A stretch of DNA of 64,000 nt from Aegilops tauschii subsp. strangulata (GCF_002575655.3 NC_053039.3:224645622-224709621), one strand, 5' to 3'; counted from the first letter of the stretch, positions 1 to 10,700 are shown. Notes: generated by a model from the sequence alone, not told the origin. Made by a program: numbers and translations.

Positions 1-620
1 AAATCAAGAACATGAGAGAGAGAGATCAAACACATAGCTACTGGTACATACCCTCAGACCCGAGGGTGAACTACTTCCTCCTCGTCATGGAGAGCGGCGG
101 GATGATGAAGATGGCCACCGGTGAGGGATCCTCCCTCCGGCAGGGTGCCGGAACAGGTCCCGATTGGTTTTTGGTGGCTACAGAGGCTTGCGGCGGCGGA
201 ACCCCCGATCTATTCTGCTCTCCGATGTTTTTACGGTATATGGACATATATAGGCGAAAGAAGTCGGTTAGGGGAGCCACGAGGGGCCCACGAGGGTGGG
301 GGTGCACCCAGGGGGGCAGGCGCGCCTCCCTGCCTCGTGGCCATCTCGAAGCTTCCCTGACGTCTACTCCAAGTCTCCTGGATTGCTTCCGTTCCAAAAA
401 TAACTCTCCCGAAGGTTTCATTCCGTTTGGACTCCGTTTGATATTCCTTTTCCTCGAAACACTGAAATAGGCAAGAAAACAGCAATTTGGGCTGGGCCTC
501 CGGTTAATAGGTTAGTCCCAAAAATAATATAAAAGTGTTTAGTAAAGCCCATAATATCCAAAACAGATAATATAATAGCATGAATACTTCATAAATTATA
601 GATACGTTGGAGACGTATCA
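1..620 (-). mobile_element. Gypsy-type LTR, partial (window edge)
   Basis: On the minus strand this stretch begins TGATACGTCTCCAACGTATC at base 620 and runs out of the window at base 1. That start is shared by a large group of Triticeae Gypsy LTRs (Fatima, Sabrina and WHAM type; the exact family is not certain). GC-rich blocks of the kind common in these LTRs lie at about 270-350. Sequence right of 620 is not retroelement internal sequence, so 620 is an outer boundary: this is a 5' LTR or solo LTR whose remainder lies to the left. The target duplication would be bases 621-625 (ttagc); its partner is outside the window. Confidence 0.75.
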
Positions 621-660
621 TTAGCCTAGAATGCAACTGCAACTTGACTCGGTCAGGTAC

Positions 661-991
661 CGTCTTGGTGTTGATGCTCATGAGGTTCATCTGATCTTGC
701 CAAGTCATGTTGTGTCAGCAGTGCTTCGGAAGTAGTGTTAGGTGTGAATGCAGCTTGGGAACTGGCCAATTCTGGAGCAAATGAACGAGTAACTTGTTGA
801 GATGCTGGTACAGTTGAAGCGGATGCTGTAGCTGGTGGAGCAGGTGATACTGTGTTTGTAGATTTAGCCGGTGGACTTGGACCTTCTACCGCACTATAAG
901 TACCAGCAGAATCTCGAGGGCAGATCCTTTTCCGTTTCACCCGACGAGTAACACCATTCCCTACTATATTCTTTTCCTTGCTCTTTTTTGA
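661..991 (-). CDS. Repeated-exon gene, last visible exon (110 codons)
   Basis: Probable acceptor GCAAAG|TCA, two codons inside the usual place, because the usual AAG reads ATG here. That change also creates an in-frame ATG at 1000-998, so this could be the start of a separate reading frame. The body has a KR-rich block (TRRVKRKRICPR) followed by a Ser/Thr/Pro/Ala-rich region. Donor GACG|GTACCT leaves in phase 1, the only non-GTGCTTGC donor. Following exons must lie beyond the LTR that begins 41 bases downstream. Confidence 0.5.
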
Positions 992-3900
992 CTTTGCCAT
1001 GTCAAGGCATACCCACAACACAAAAGAATAAAATCGCTCTTCAGAACTCATTGATGCATGATACAAACAAGCAATACTTTGATGTAAGACAACCGTATGA
1101 GGATGGAATATGTAAGAAAAATAGGACAGCGTGACATATTCACAGCTACGATGTGTAAACTAAGCAGAAGGATTTTCAAGAAAATAGAAGTAATGCAAGC
1201 TAGACACCATATGAAATATGCAACCAATATCACTCTGCCTAGTTAAAAGTGTCTTGTCATAAGTGGCATTTCGAAATATTAGAAGCAGTACAACATAGAA
1301 ATCAATGCAAGATGAAACCACTATCAAACTGCCATGTTAAAAGCGTCAAATCATGAGTGACTGATGCGGGATACACAACAACAGTACTTTGATGTAAGAA
1401 CATGGTATGATTGATAGATGAAGTGTATTCTAGACATAGAAAGACATGTCATATGCACATGTATAACGTATAAACTCAGCAGGTGCAATTTAATCAAAAT
1501 AGAAGAAATACAGGCTAGACAACATATGCAACATGCAACCAATTATCACACTGTCAACTTAGAGCAAGCACATGCGATGGTGGAGTACGAGAGATGAGCT
1601 CATCATGTAGACTTGGGACTTCAACTACATTAGTAGTAGCAGTGGCAAATCTAGAGAGTCTCCGTTTGCGTCGGTCCGTAGGACCACCAACATCCCCTAA
1701 CTTACTCTTTTCCTTCCTATTTTCTGATATTGCCTTATGAAGTCAAAACCAAAAGAAGATGAATAAAATTATCTCTGCATAACTGGTTGATGCATGATAC
1801 AGACGAACACTACTTTGATGTAAGGCAAGCGCAGGATAGGAGGATGGAATATATACAAAAAAAAGACAGCATTGCATATTCAGACGTATGATAGGAGGAT
1901 GGAATATGTATGAAAAACAGTAAGTAGAAGGCATTTCAAAAAAATTAGAAGAAATGAAAGCTAGGCACCATATGAACATGCAAGCAATATCACTCTATCA
2001 GGTAAAAAGTGTCTTGTCGTAAGTGCCATTTCAAGAAATTAGAAGCAGTACAAGCTAGAAGACAATGCAAGATGCAACCTACATCACACTCCCAAGTTAA
2101 ATGTGTCTTATGGGTAAGTGATTGTTGCAGGTATAAGCTGTAAGCTACGTAGATGCAATTAAACAAAATCAGAAGCAATACAAATTAGACATCATATGGA
2201 ACACGCAACCACATATAACAGTTCCAAGTTAGAGCAACCACCTGTGATGGTGGAGTAGGGGAGATGTGCTCATAATCTACACGTATGTTCTAGAAACAGG
2301 AACATGTGACATATTCACAGGCATTATGTGTAAAGTAAGCAGATGCAATTCACCAAAGTTAGAAGCAATACAAGCTAGAGATCATAAGCAACATGCAACC
2401 ACATATAATAGTGCCAAGTTAGAGCAAGCACCTGTGATGGTGGAGTAGGGGAGATGTGCTCATCATCTACACAGCTACGTTGACTGTCCAGCCTTGTGTT
2501 GTCTTGCAAATCTTGTTGGTAGGATGGCGGAGTAGAATCTGTAGAGACCCTCTGTTTGAATTGCTCCGAAGGACCTCCATCATCCACTGCCGAACTAATT
2601 TCCTTCAGCTGTATTGATTTTGCATTGTGAAGTCAAACCGATAAGAAAAAGGAATAAAATTCGCTCTTCAGAACTCATTCATGCATGATACTGACGAACA
2701 CTACTCGGATGAAAGGCAAACACATGATACGAGGATGGAATATGTACGAAAAACAGGACGGCATGACATATTCACACCTATGATGTGGTAACTAAGCAGA
2801 AGGCATTTCAACAAATTAGAAGCACTGCAAGCTAGACACCATATGAAAGGTGCAACCAATATCACTCTGTCAAGTTCAAACTGTCTGGCGTTTCAACAAA
2901 TTAGAAGCAGTACATGCTAGAAATCATATGCAAGACACAACCAATATCATAGTGGCGACTTAAAGGTGCCATATCATAAGTGACTGATGCGGGATATGCA
3001 AGAATAGTAGTCTGATGTAAGAACATGGTGTGATCAGATATAGTATGTTCTAGAAATAGGAACACATGTCATATTCACAGGCATTATGTGTAAAGTAAGC
3101 AGATGCAATTCAACAAAGTTAGAAGCAATACAAGCTAGACATCATACGCAACATGCAACCACATATAATAGTGCCAAGTTAGAGCAAGCACCTGTGATGG
3201 TGGAGTAGGGGAGATGTGCTCATCATCTACACAACTACGTTGACTGTCTAGCCTTGCGTTGTCTTGCGAATCTTTATGGGAGGATGGCGGAGTAGAATCT
3301 GTAGAGACCCTCCATTTCAGTTGCTTGGAAGTACCACCATCATCCAATGCCTTACCAATTTCCTTCCGCTTTATTGATTTTGCACTGTGAGGTCAAACCG
3401 ATAAGAAAAAGGAATAAAATTCGCTCTTCAGGACTCATTCATGCATGATACTGACGAACACTACTCTGATGAAAGGCAAAGTCATGATACGAGGATGGAA
3501 TATGTACGAAAAACTAGACGACTTGACATATTCACACCTATGATGTGGTAACTAAGCAGAAGGCACTTCAACAAATTAGAAGCACTGCAAGCTAGACACC
3601 ATATGGAAGGTGCAATCACACTCTGCCAAGTTAAAATTGTCTCGTCATAGGTGGCGTTCATCAAACTAGAAGCACTACATGCTAGAAATCATATTCAAGA
3701 CGCAAACCAATATCACACTGCCAACTTAAAGGTGTCCCATCATATGTGACTGACGCAGGATACACAAGAAGAGCAGTTTCATGTAAGAACATGGTGTGAT
3801 AGACGGATATAGTATGTACCAAAAACAGGAAAGCGTGTTATATTCACATGTATCATGTGTAAGCTAAGCAGATGCAGTTTACACTAATTAGGAGCAATAC

Positions 3901-6302
3901 AAGCTAGACACCATATGCAACATGCAACCAGATATCACACTGCCAAGTTAGAGCAAGCACCTTGGATGGTGGAGTAGGGGAGAGGAGACTTGGAGCTTGT
4001 AATGCACTAGCAGTACAAGGAGAATCCGTACAGATGCTCTGTTTACGTTGCTGCAGAGGACCACCATCATCGCCTTCCTTACTCTTTTCCTTCCTCTTTT
4101 TTGATTTTGCCTTGTCAAGTCAAACCCACAAGAAAAAGGAATATAATTTGCTCTTCAGAACTCATTGATGCATGATACTGACGAACACTACTTTCATGTA
4201 AGACAGCCGCATGATAGGAGGATGGAATATGTATGAAAAACATGACGGCATGACATATTGACATGTATGATGTATAAAGTGTAAACTAAGCACAAGGTGT
4301 TTGAACTAGTTAGAAGCAATGCAAGTTAAAAACCATATGAAAGATGAAACCAATATCACTCTGCCAAATTAAAAGGGTGGCCTAAAAATGTATTTGACCA
4401 AATTAGAAGCAATACATCGCAACAGGCTAGAAATAATATGCAATATGCAATGAATAATGGTGTCTCATCGTAAGTGATTGATGCAGGATACAGAAGAGAG
4501 GTAGTTTCATGTAAGAACATGGTTAACACATAGATGTAGTGTGTACCAAAAATAGGAAGGCATGTCATATTCACAGGTATAATGTGTAAACTAAGCAGAT
4601 GCAATTTACCCTAATTAGAAGCATTACAAGCTAGACACCGTATGCAACATGCAACCACATATCACACTGCGAAGTTAGAGCAAGCACCTGCGATGGTGGT
4701 GTAGGGGAAGTGCGGTCTTCAAGTACAGAGCTACGTTCAATATCTTCATTTAGGCTTGCTGTTTCTTGAGAATCATGTGGAGAGGATGAAACTGCACTCT
4801 TTATAAGAGTAGCACGTCTCATACTAACCCACGGGCGTGACTGTCTCATCATAAGCGATAGATGCAGGATACACAAGAATAGTAGTTTGATGTAAGAACA
4901 TGGTGTGATAGGCAGATGTAGTATGTACCAAAAACAAGAAGGCGTGTCATATTCACATGTATAATGTGTAAGCTAAGGAGATGCAATTTAACAAATTAGG
5001 AGCAATACAAGCTAGGCACCATATGCAACATGCAACCAGATATCACACTGCCATGTTAGGGCAAGCACTTGGGGTTTTGGAGTAGGGGAGATGAGATTTG
5101 GAACTTGCACTGCAGTAGGAGTAGCAGGAGGATCTGCAGACATCATCTGTTTCGGTTGCTCCAGAGGACCACCATCATTCCGTGCCTTCGTCCTTTTAGA
5201 TTTTGCCTTTTCAAGTAAATACACAAGAAAAAGGAATGAAATTCGCACTTCCAAATTCGTTGATGCATGATACTGACGAACACAACTTTTATGTATGGCA
5301 ACCACATTGTAGGAGGATGGAATATGTAAGAAAAACGCTAAGCAGAAGGCATTTCAACAAATTGGAAGCAATGCAATCTAGACACCATATGAAAGATCCA
5401 ACCAAAATCACTCTACCAAGTTAGATGTGTCTCATTATAAGTGGCACTTCAACAAATTAGAGGCAATACATGTTTGAAATGATATGCAAGATGCAACCAA
5501 TATTACACTGTCAACTTGAAGGTGTCTCGTCAGAAGTGATTGATGAGGGATACACAAGAAAAGTAGTTTGATTAAGAACATGGTTAATAGAAAGACGTAA
5601 TATGTACCAAAAACAAGAACACATGTCATATTCACAGGTATAATGTGTTAACTAAGCAGATGCAATTTACCCTAATTAGAAGCATTACAAGGTAGACACC
5701 ATATGCAACATGCAACCACATATCACACTACCAAGTAAGAGCAAGCACCTGCGATGGTGGTGTGGGGGAATTGCGGTCATCAACTAGAGAGCTACGTTGA
5801 CTATCTTCATTTAGCCTTGCTGTTTCTTGAGAATCATGTGGGGAGGATGACACTGCACTCTTTAAACGAGTAGCGCGTCTCACAGTAACCCACTGGGGTG
5901 ATTGTCTCATCATAAGTGATTGATGAGGGATACAAAAGAGCATTAGTTTGATGTACGAACATGGTTAATAGACATATGTAGTATGTATCAAAAACAGGAA
6001 GGCATGTCATTATCAAAGGTATAATGTGTAAAGTAAGCTGATGCAATTTAACCAAACTGGAAGCAATACAATCTAGACACCATATGCAACATGCAACCAC
6101 ATTTGACAGCGCGAAGTTAAAGCAAGCACCTGGGATGGTTGTGTGTGGCAATTGAGATCATCAACTGCAGAGCTACGTTTACTGTCTCCATCTGCTGGCA
6201 CTGCACCCTTTAGAGTGCTAAGACGCTTAGTGCTTATCTTCGAATTACACTGGAGCGACTTCTGTCTTTTCTTTTTTGTATTCGTCAACACTGCGTCCGA
6301 GT
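661..6302 (-). CDS. Multi-exon gene made of tandemly repeated exons (nine visible)
   Basis: I do not recognise the product. Nine exons can be read on the minus strand, in order at 6302-6130, 5892-5749, 5206-5069, 4840-4688, 4110-3961, 3368-3192, 2608-2432, 1733-1572 and 991-661. All are open and together give about 534 codons. The entry intron is phase 1, all eight introns between visible exons are phase 0, and the exit is phase 1. Donors before the last exon share the form (A/T)(G/A/T)|GTGCTTGC. Most exons open with a Lys/Ser/Arg-rich block (AKSK), carry an acidic Gly-Gly-Pro centre, and close with SPTPPSQ or a variant. The protein would be low-complexity, charged and probably disordered. 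Such regions occur N-terminal to Ptta/En/Spm-type transposase-like proteins in cereals; that link is a guess. The 5' start is not fixed, and the 3' end is lost at the LTR at 620. Confidence 0.5.
1572..1733 (-). CDS. Repeated-exon gene, class 1 exon (54 codons)
   Basis: Acceptor CATAAG|GCA and donor TCGCAT|GTGCTTGC, phase 0. It starts AISENRKEKSKLGDVGGP. The conserved final residue Q has become H, which weakens the donor (AT|GT). Confidence 0.45.
2240..2282 (-). pseudogene. Remnant of a deleted repeated exon
   Basis: About 40 bases match the 3' end of the exons at 2432 and 3192 (the part encoding DEHISPTPPS). The sequence then jumps straight into intron sequence, so the rest of this exon copy is deleted. 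The donor here reads GTGGTTGC instead of GTGCTTGC. Confidence 0.55.
2432..2608 (-). CDS. Repeated-exon gene, class 1 exon (59 codons)
   Basis: The usual acceptor is mutated (CACAATGCA). An in-phase ATACAG|CTG remains. The exon ends DDEHISPTPPSQ|GTGCTTGC, phase 0. Confidence 0.5.
3192..3368 (-). CDS. Repeated-exon gene, class 1 exon (59 codons)
   Basis: The usual acceptor position reads CACAGTGCA and would shift the frame. The in-phase acceptor is ATAAAG|CGG, nearer the centre. The exon ends DDEHISPTPPSQ. It is nearly the same as the copy at 2432-2608; the two full units (760 and 769 bp) are the most recent duplication. Confidence 0.5.
3961..4110 (-). CDS. Repeated-exon gene, class 1 exon (50 codons)
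   Basis: Acceptor TTGACAAG|GCA and donor TCCAAG|GTGCTTGC, phase 0. It starts AKSKKRKEKSKEGDDGGP and ends SPTPPSK. This is the cleanest class 1 copy. Confidence 0.55.
4688..4840 (-). CDS. Repeated-exon gene, class 2 exon (51 codons)
   Basis: Acceptor GAGACAG|TCA, phase 0. It starts SRPWVSMRRAT and ends RTSPTPPSQ. The alternative CCCCAG acceptor of the sister exon is mutated here to CCCG, so the two copies use different acceptors but keep the frame. Confidence 0.5.
5069..5206 (-). CDS. Repeated-exon gene, class 1 exon (46 codons)
   Basis: Acceptor GAAAAG|GCA, phase 0. It starts AKSKRTKARNDGGPLEQ and ends SPTPKPQ. A pyrimidine-rich tract precedes the acceptor. Confidence 0.5.
5749..5892 (-). 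CDS. Repeated-exon gene, class 2 exon (48 codons)
   Basis: Acceptor CCCCAG|TGG, phase 0 at both ends. It starts WVTVRRAT and ends NSPTPPSQ. It is a sister copy of the exon at 4688-4840. The acceptor used there (GACAG|TCA) is mutated here to GACAATCA, and a CCCCAG nine bases further in takes its place. Confidence 0.5.
6130..6302 (-). CDS. Repeated-exon gene, first clear exon
   Basis: The acceptor is a good TATTTCAG|AC. The exon enters in phase 1 and leaves in phase 0, so it differs from all later copies and marks the 5' end of the array. It encodes 57 full codons with a basic block (NTKKKRQKS) and ends HTQPSQ before GTGCTTGC. Confidence 0.5.
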
Positions 6303-6309
6303 CTGAAAT

Positions 6310-6985
6310 ACCCATGCATAAAAAACAATAGTGTGAGTATGGGTGAGGTGTGTGCACAAGTAGTATAGTGTAAAGGTAGCAGATAGCAGGTCGGTGAGAA
6401 ATAAATGACGGGAGACATATGATAGCTCTACAACATGCATGGCACACGAAATTACTAGATTCTAGAATTTTGAAATATGAGCACAGGTATGGCTTGGAAA
6501 TGCAAATGCTCCTCCAGCACACCACAAGGTGTGGTCCTATGAAAACAACAGTCGACTGAAAACAAATAGGTCAGTCCATTTTTTCTGCACCGTCCGATGT
6601 ACAAAGAACGGGCAGATCACGTTCATCTACCTCCAGCCAGTCAGTGTTACGATCTTCCTCGAAATGCCAGCGACCACGGGCCTAGTCCCCTGCCTACGCC
6701 CTCCCCTTGACCTCACCGCACCACCGTGCTTGGCACCGCCCCCGACCATCCCTTCAAGCCCCGCCGACCTCCAGATCGGGCGCAAGCAGCTCCTGCACCC
6801 CACACCCCTATGATAGACACCGATGCGACGCTTCCCCGGTGAACAGGCGGACTAGGTGCTCCGCGCGCCTAAGCGGGTGCTGCTTCTTTTAATTGCGATT
6901 CGACTGACCCTGAATTGAAATCCAGGCAGGCTACTGACCTCTAGCAAAGGTGAAATAGTAAATGGGAGGAAACCTTGTGCATTTA
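6310..6985. other. Presumed first intron or intergenic gap, nothing recognised
   Basis: I see no convincing exon on either strand between the clear exon ending at 6302 and the possible 5' region. The sequence at 6660-6890 is C-rich on the plus strand. Confidence 0.3.
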
Positions 6986-6988
6986 GTA

Positions 6989-7384
6989 TCACGAAGAAGA
7001 TGCAGTACAAAGGCGCTCAACTAGTTTCTTTCGTGGGATGAATACGGTGTGAGCAGAGACGTAAGATTTGCACGAATAAGGGAAGAGGAGTACCTCTTTC
7101 TGCTGGCAGTGATGTGTCCTCCTTCTATTTTTCCAACGATCTTCTTGTGGTTCGCTGGAAATGAGAAGTTGTGGAGGACGGTGGAGCCTTGGACGAACCC
7201 ATGGCCAAGTTGTTGAGTGTGGTGCGGTGGCCGTCTGTCGGCGGCGGGGAACCAGATCCGAGGCGGCGAACGACGGCGTAGCGGGAACAACTCCGGTGCG
7301 GTGGACGGCTGCCATAGTGGAGCGGCAGCAGTGAGGCGCAGGACGGCGTGGTCGAAGTGGTTCTGGTACGGTGCACGTCGGCAT
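6989..7384 (-). CDS. Possible first exon of the repeated-exon gene, or an unrelated ORF
   Basis: A GC-rich minus-strand reading frame of 131 codons starts with ATG at 7384, after a C-rich stretch (7400-7620) that resembles a cereal 5' UTR. The sequence is Pro/Arg/Thr-rich with no domain I recognise. A good donor, AAAGAG|GTACTC, lies near 7096. It would end the exon in phase 0, while the next clear exon (6302) needs phase 1, so the connection is not simple. Another small exon or a different start may be missing. Confidence 0.2.
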   Translation of the reverse strand: MPTCTVPEPLRPRRPAPHCCRSTMAAVHRTGVVPATPSFAASDLVPRRRQTATAPHSTTWPWVRPRLHRPPQLLISSEPQEDRWKNRRRTHHCQQKEVLLFPYSCKSYVSAHTVFIPRKKLVERLCTASSS

Positions 7385-7639
7385 CGGCGTCGTGGAGGCA
7401 GCTCTGCCTCGGCTTCAGCTGCTAAGTCCTTGAGGGCGTTGCGGTTGCGGTTGCGTTGGAAGACGACATCGGGGTACCGGCTCCGGCATCATGGAGGAGG
7501 GCGGCGGTGGATTGGGCGCGATGGGGTGGAGGACGGAGGAGGCTGGGGTTTCGCGGCTGGTGGAGAGGGCGTTTTGGCGCCCACAGAGTATGAATGGGGA
7601 AACGGAGGGAGGGGGAACTAAGGGTGAACAATGTTTCGG

Positions 7640-7930
7640 TTTGGGACGCGCTTGTTTGAAATTTGGGGAAAGTTACAAACTTTACCCCCATCTAAAATTT
7701 CGGACATATTGCGGGTTGGGGGTAGGACAGTAATCTCAGGTGTCCCAAATGGTGGGCGGGATAGATTTCGGCCGAGCGCATGGGTGTTTAGGCGCCCATG
7801 GCGTATGAATGCTTCTCGGAAACGGTTGAGACTGGCGTCTTTGTGAAGTTACAAACCTACCCCGGTTTAGACCTTTGGACATCGGGCTGATAGGCTACAC
7901 GTGCCAGAGTCAGGACAATAATTTCCTACC
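7640..7930. repeat. Diverged direct repeat upstream of the possible first exon
   Basis: Two related segments, starting with (g/a)aagttacaaac at about 7669 and 7846, contain pyrimidine-rich and TTTGGACAT/TTCGGACAT boxes. They look like a duplicated promoter-proximal segment. No function can be assigned. Confidence 0.35.
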
Positions 7931-8760
7931 ACCAAACATTAGTCTCGCGCGGTTTCGGTGACCGGAGGCTTATTTGGCGCTTCGTTCAATATTTGGGAGC
8001 AGAAGCATTAACGTTTTCGGTTCTCTTGAATTGAACTTTCAGGATTTGTCAAACTTCACAAATCTTTACTCTTGAAAATCCTAAAACTATGATTATTTTG
8101 GAATGGAGGGGGTGCATTTGAATATACATTGTACACGAGTATATATTGAAAAATATGCAACTTACCTCAGTTCACGCATGGTTCCAGATATAATCTCCTT
8201 GGTTGCAAAAAAATAGTTAGACATGCGTATGAATATATAGCATGTTCAAACGCACAACAAAGATTGATGCCCCCTTTTAGATCTGATTTACAAATGCCAT
8301 TATCTCGGGTTCAAATAGATGAATGCACTTCCTATGAATTCGAATCTTCGAAACCCCCTTTATGTTGAATTCAACATGTATTCTATTTCGTAGCTAGCAA
8401 TTTGGAATGTATCCATGTAAGTGTCAAATGTATAAAGTGCTTCACACTAACAACATGGAGTGCACTAATTAATGTTTATATATGAATTGCAAAAGCAATG
8501 CATTGCCTGTATTTCAAACCGCTCTCACTCTATGGACCGATAATATGAAATAAACACATGCACATGTTAGAATTCAATAGAGTATGGGTGTCTGATAGAC
8601 CGATTTTCGTTCATACGCAAATTGAAAATTCATGATCTCATCCAAAAATAATAATGCCATTTATATTTTAATTTCATGAGTAGAACCATCTTTTACACGT
8701 AGATGCACTATGCCTCAGCCCGTTCTCACAAACGTGCTATATCTCTCTCTATCTAACGCA
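7931..8760. other. AT-rich intergenic DNA
   Basis: I see no open frame, splice structure or transposon end in this stretch. Confidence 0.5.
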
Positions 8761-8847
8761 TAAGTGCACACACTTTCTATACATCAGCATTTCTCTTTCA
8801 CACATGCTCACAATCTCTCCCGGGGTGTCGGGGTGTCTCACGCACAG

Positions 8848-8857
8848 ACTCTCTCTG

Positions 8858-8896
<39 letters not shown>
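8848..8896 (+). repeat. (CT)n microsatellite
   Basis: A run of CT dinucleotides with one interruption near the left end (CTGTAT), inside a wider pyrimidine-rich tract (8740-9095). Confidence 0.9.
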
Positions 8897-8898
<2 letters not shown>

Positions 8899-9504
8899 GA
8901 CTACTATGTACCACTCTTTTCACTAATCTCAGTTGGAAAACACTATTTCTCTGACATGCATATATACACACGCACGGTCTCTACTAGCCCTCTATACGCA
9001 CATATATGTGCCTATGTGTCTCCCGCACGCACATTATCTTTAGGCCTCTCTCACACACATTGCCCCCCCCCAACAGACACACCTCTCTCTTAGTAGTTGG
9101 CAGATATGATTCCATCAGATCATTCGGTAGGATGTCCCTGACTGTTAGGCTGGATGGTAATACGAGGCAAAGTTTTACCCAAGTTCGGCTTGCAGTTGAG
9201 GAAAAAGCCTACTCCTGGTACTGTATATTAGTTATAGGGGTGTGTACAAAGTACACGTGAATACCTGGCATTGTGCGTGTGTGTATACTATCGACGAACT
9301 AGCCCCCAGGCTTCTATAACATACTCGGGGCCTAGGGTTACAAATCATATATAGTCGGCTTATCACCAGTGGGGATAGAGTCCTCCATGACTCTGGTAGC
9401 TTCGTGTTGTACGCCGAGTCCTCCACATGGGTCTTCGTATAATGCATCTCGGTCCAACCTATGTGGCGCAGGATGGAACCGACCCATGAGTCCTCATGTT
9501 GACC

Positions 9505-9558
9505 CACCACAACTAGAAATGATGTGCCCACCCCAACTAGAAATGATGTGCCCACCAC
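9505..9558 (+). repeat. Short tandem duplication
   Basis: A 24 bp unit, cccacc(a/c)caactagaaatgatgtg, occurs twice in a row, followed by the start of a third copy. Confidence 0.8.
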
Positions 9559-9834
9559 ACCACACACGCAATCAGCCACTAAGAAAATAAGCATATACAA
9601 TAGTACAATGTTATACATGAATGTTAATTTCATGGTGCATCCAAAAATATTTGTTCTGCATTGTGAATGTTTATATTTTCTCCTAAAATATTAGTCACGA
9701 GAAAGAGAAACGAAGGGCATATCTCTCCTTGTCTCCACCGAACACCCCCTCTTTCCACACCACTTTCACGTACGCACACAAACTATCTCTCGGCCCTCTA
9801 AAAGTATGCATGCCCATGACACATTCACGCTTGA

Positions 9835-10700
9835 CGATCACTGTATTTCAAGCGAAAGCACTATACGGTCGGTGGACTTCAGAATATGCTCATTACGGTC
9901 ACCGTATACATTCTCGTGGTGATCATACGGTATCTAGCTCACGATACGTCTCCGTATTTTGTTGATGACATTGACGGACATTGTATTTGATGCATGCTCC
10001 ATATTTTGTTGACGACACTTACGGTCATTGTATTTGAAGCGAAAGCATGATATGGTCACTGGACTTCAGAATAAGCTCATCGCGATCAGCACATACATTT
10101 TGTGGTGCTAACCAACCTGTGGTTGGATGGTTAGGAGGACAGTGGTTTCTCGAGCCCACCAGGGTTGAAGTCCTGGTGCTCGCATTTATCCTAGGTTAAT
10201 TTCAGTATTTTTCCGGCGATGTGCGTTCAGTGGGAGGAGACGTTCCACTCGACTACGAGGCACCTATGGTGACTTCGTAAAATCTCAAGATCATATGCTA
10301 GCTCACTCTCTCGAAGGTGCTCATAGGGGTATTGGTCTGCGTGTGTGTGCTTATAGCGGTGAGTGCTTGCACGTATATATGAGCGTTTGCGTCTGTACCG
10401 TGTTAAAAAAAATACATGTCGTGATTACACGGTCACTGGCTCACCCGTACAACTCCGTATTTTGTTGATGACACAATCAATTGACCAGTCAAACGTTCCA
10501 TGTGGCGCAACTAGTGTTGCACCATCGGGGCATGTAACCGTGGGGCCCACCTGTCAGCGCCTATATGAAAGAAAGAAATGGTAGTTTGAGTCTGTACTGT
10601 GTTAATAAAATACATTTTAGGGTGATCATACGGTCACTGGCTCACCATACAGCTCCGTAATTTGTTGATGACACAATCAATTAACCAGTCAAACGGTCCA
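9835..10700 (+). repeat. Diverged repeats with ATACGGTCACTGG and TTTGTTGATGACA boxes
   Basis: Segments containing tgtatttcaagcgaaagca, gacttcagaatatgctcat, a TACGGTCACTGG-like box and tccgtattttgttgatgaca occur in order at about 9840, 10028 (continued at 10415) and 10620. The middle copy is split by the SINE at 10114-10412. Confidence 0.6.
10114..10412 (+). mobile_element. tRNA-derived SINE (Au-like)
   Basis: The segment starts CCTGTGGTTGGATGG after AACCAA and contains a B-box-like GGGTTGAAGTCC about 50 bases in. It also has the CAGTGGGAGGAGACGTTCC and GTGCTCATAGGGGTA blocks I associate with Au-type cereal SINEs. It ends GTGTTAAAAAAAA. Flanks share a diverged ~15 bp sequence (near 10092 acattttgtggtg, near 10413 acatgtcgtgat), consistent with an old target duplication. 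A separate 3' tail of a similar element is at about 10588-10612. Confidence 0.65.

Larger units (their letters stand above)
1180..6125 (-). repeat. About 21 copies of an ~80 bp motif forming the introns
   Basis: A motif with the plus-strand core (aaa)ttagaagcaatacaagc, then tagacaccatatgcaacatgcaacc, recurs about 21 times, at roughly 1183, 1278, 1497, 1945, 2038, 2167, 2357, 2816, 2900, 3117, 3573, 3662, 3886, 4308, 4400, 4612, 4992, 5358, 5453, 5674 and 6053. A full long unit carries three copies plus one exon. Exon-to-exon spacing is about 680-770 bp for long units and 381 bp for two short ones. The repeat is therefore nested: motif within intron within exon unit. Confidence 0.8.

Noticed and set aside
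1..470. A 152-codon plus-strand frame at the window start
   Set aside because: It lies within an LTR and reads GC-rich LTR sequence, with no similarity to a known protein.
9500..9565. A CRISPR-like repeat pair
   Set aside because: It is only two directly adjacent copies without spacers, in a plant nuclear context.
10114..10180. A tRNA gene, from the A-box- and B-box-like sequences
   Set aside because: It cannot form a tRNA cloverleaf that I can see, and the boxes belong to a SINE head.
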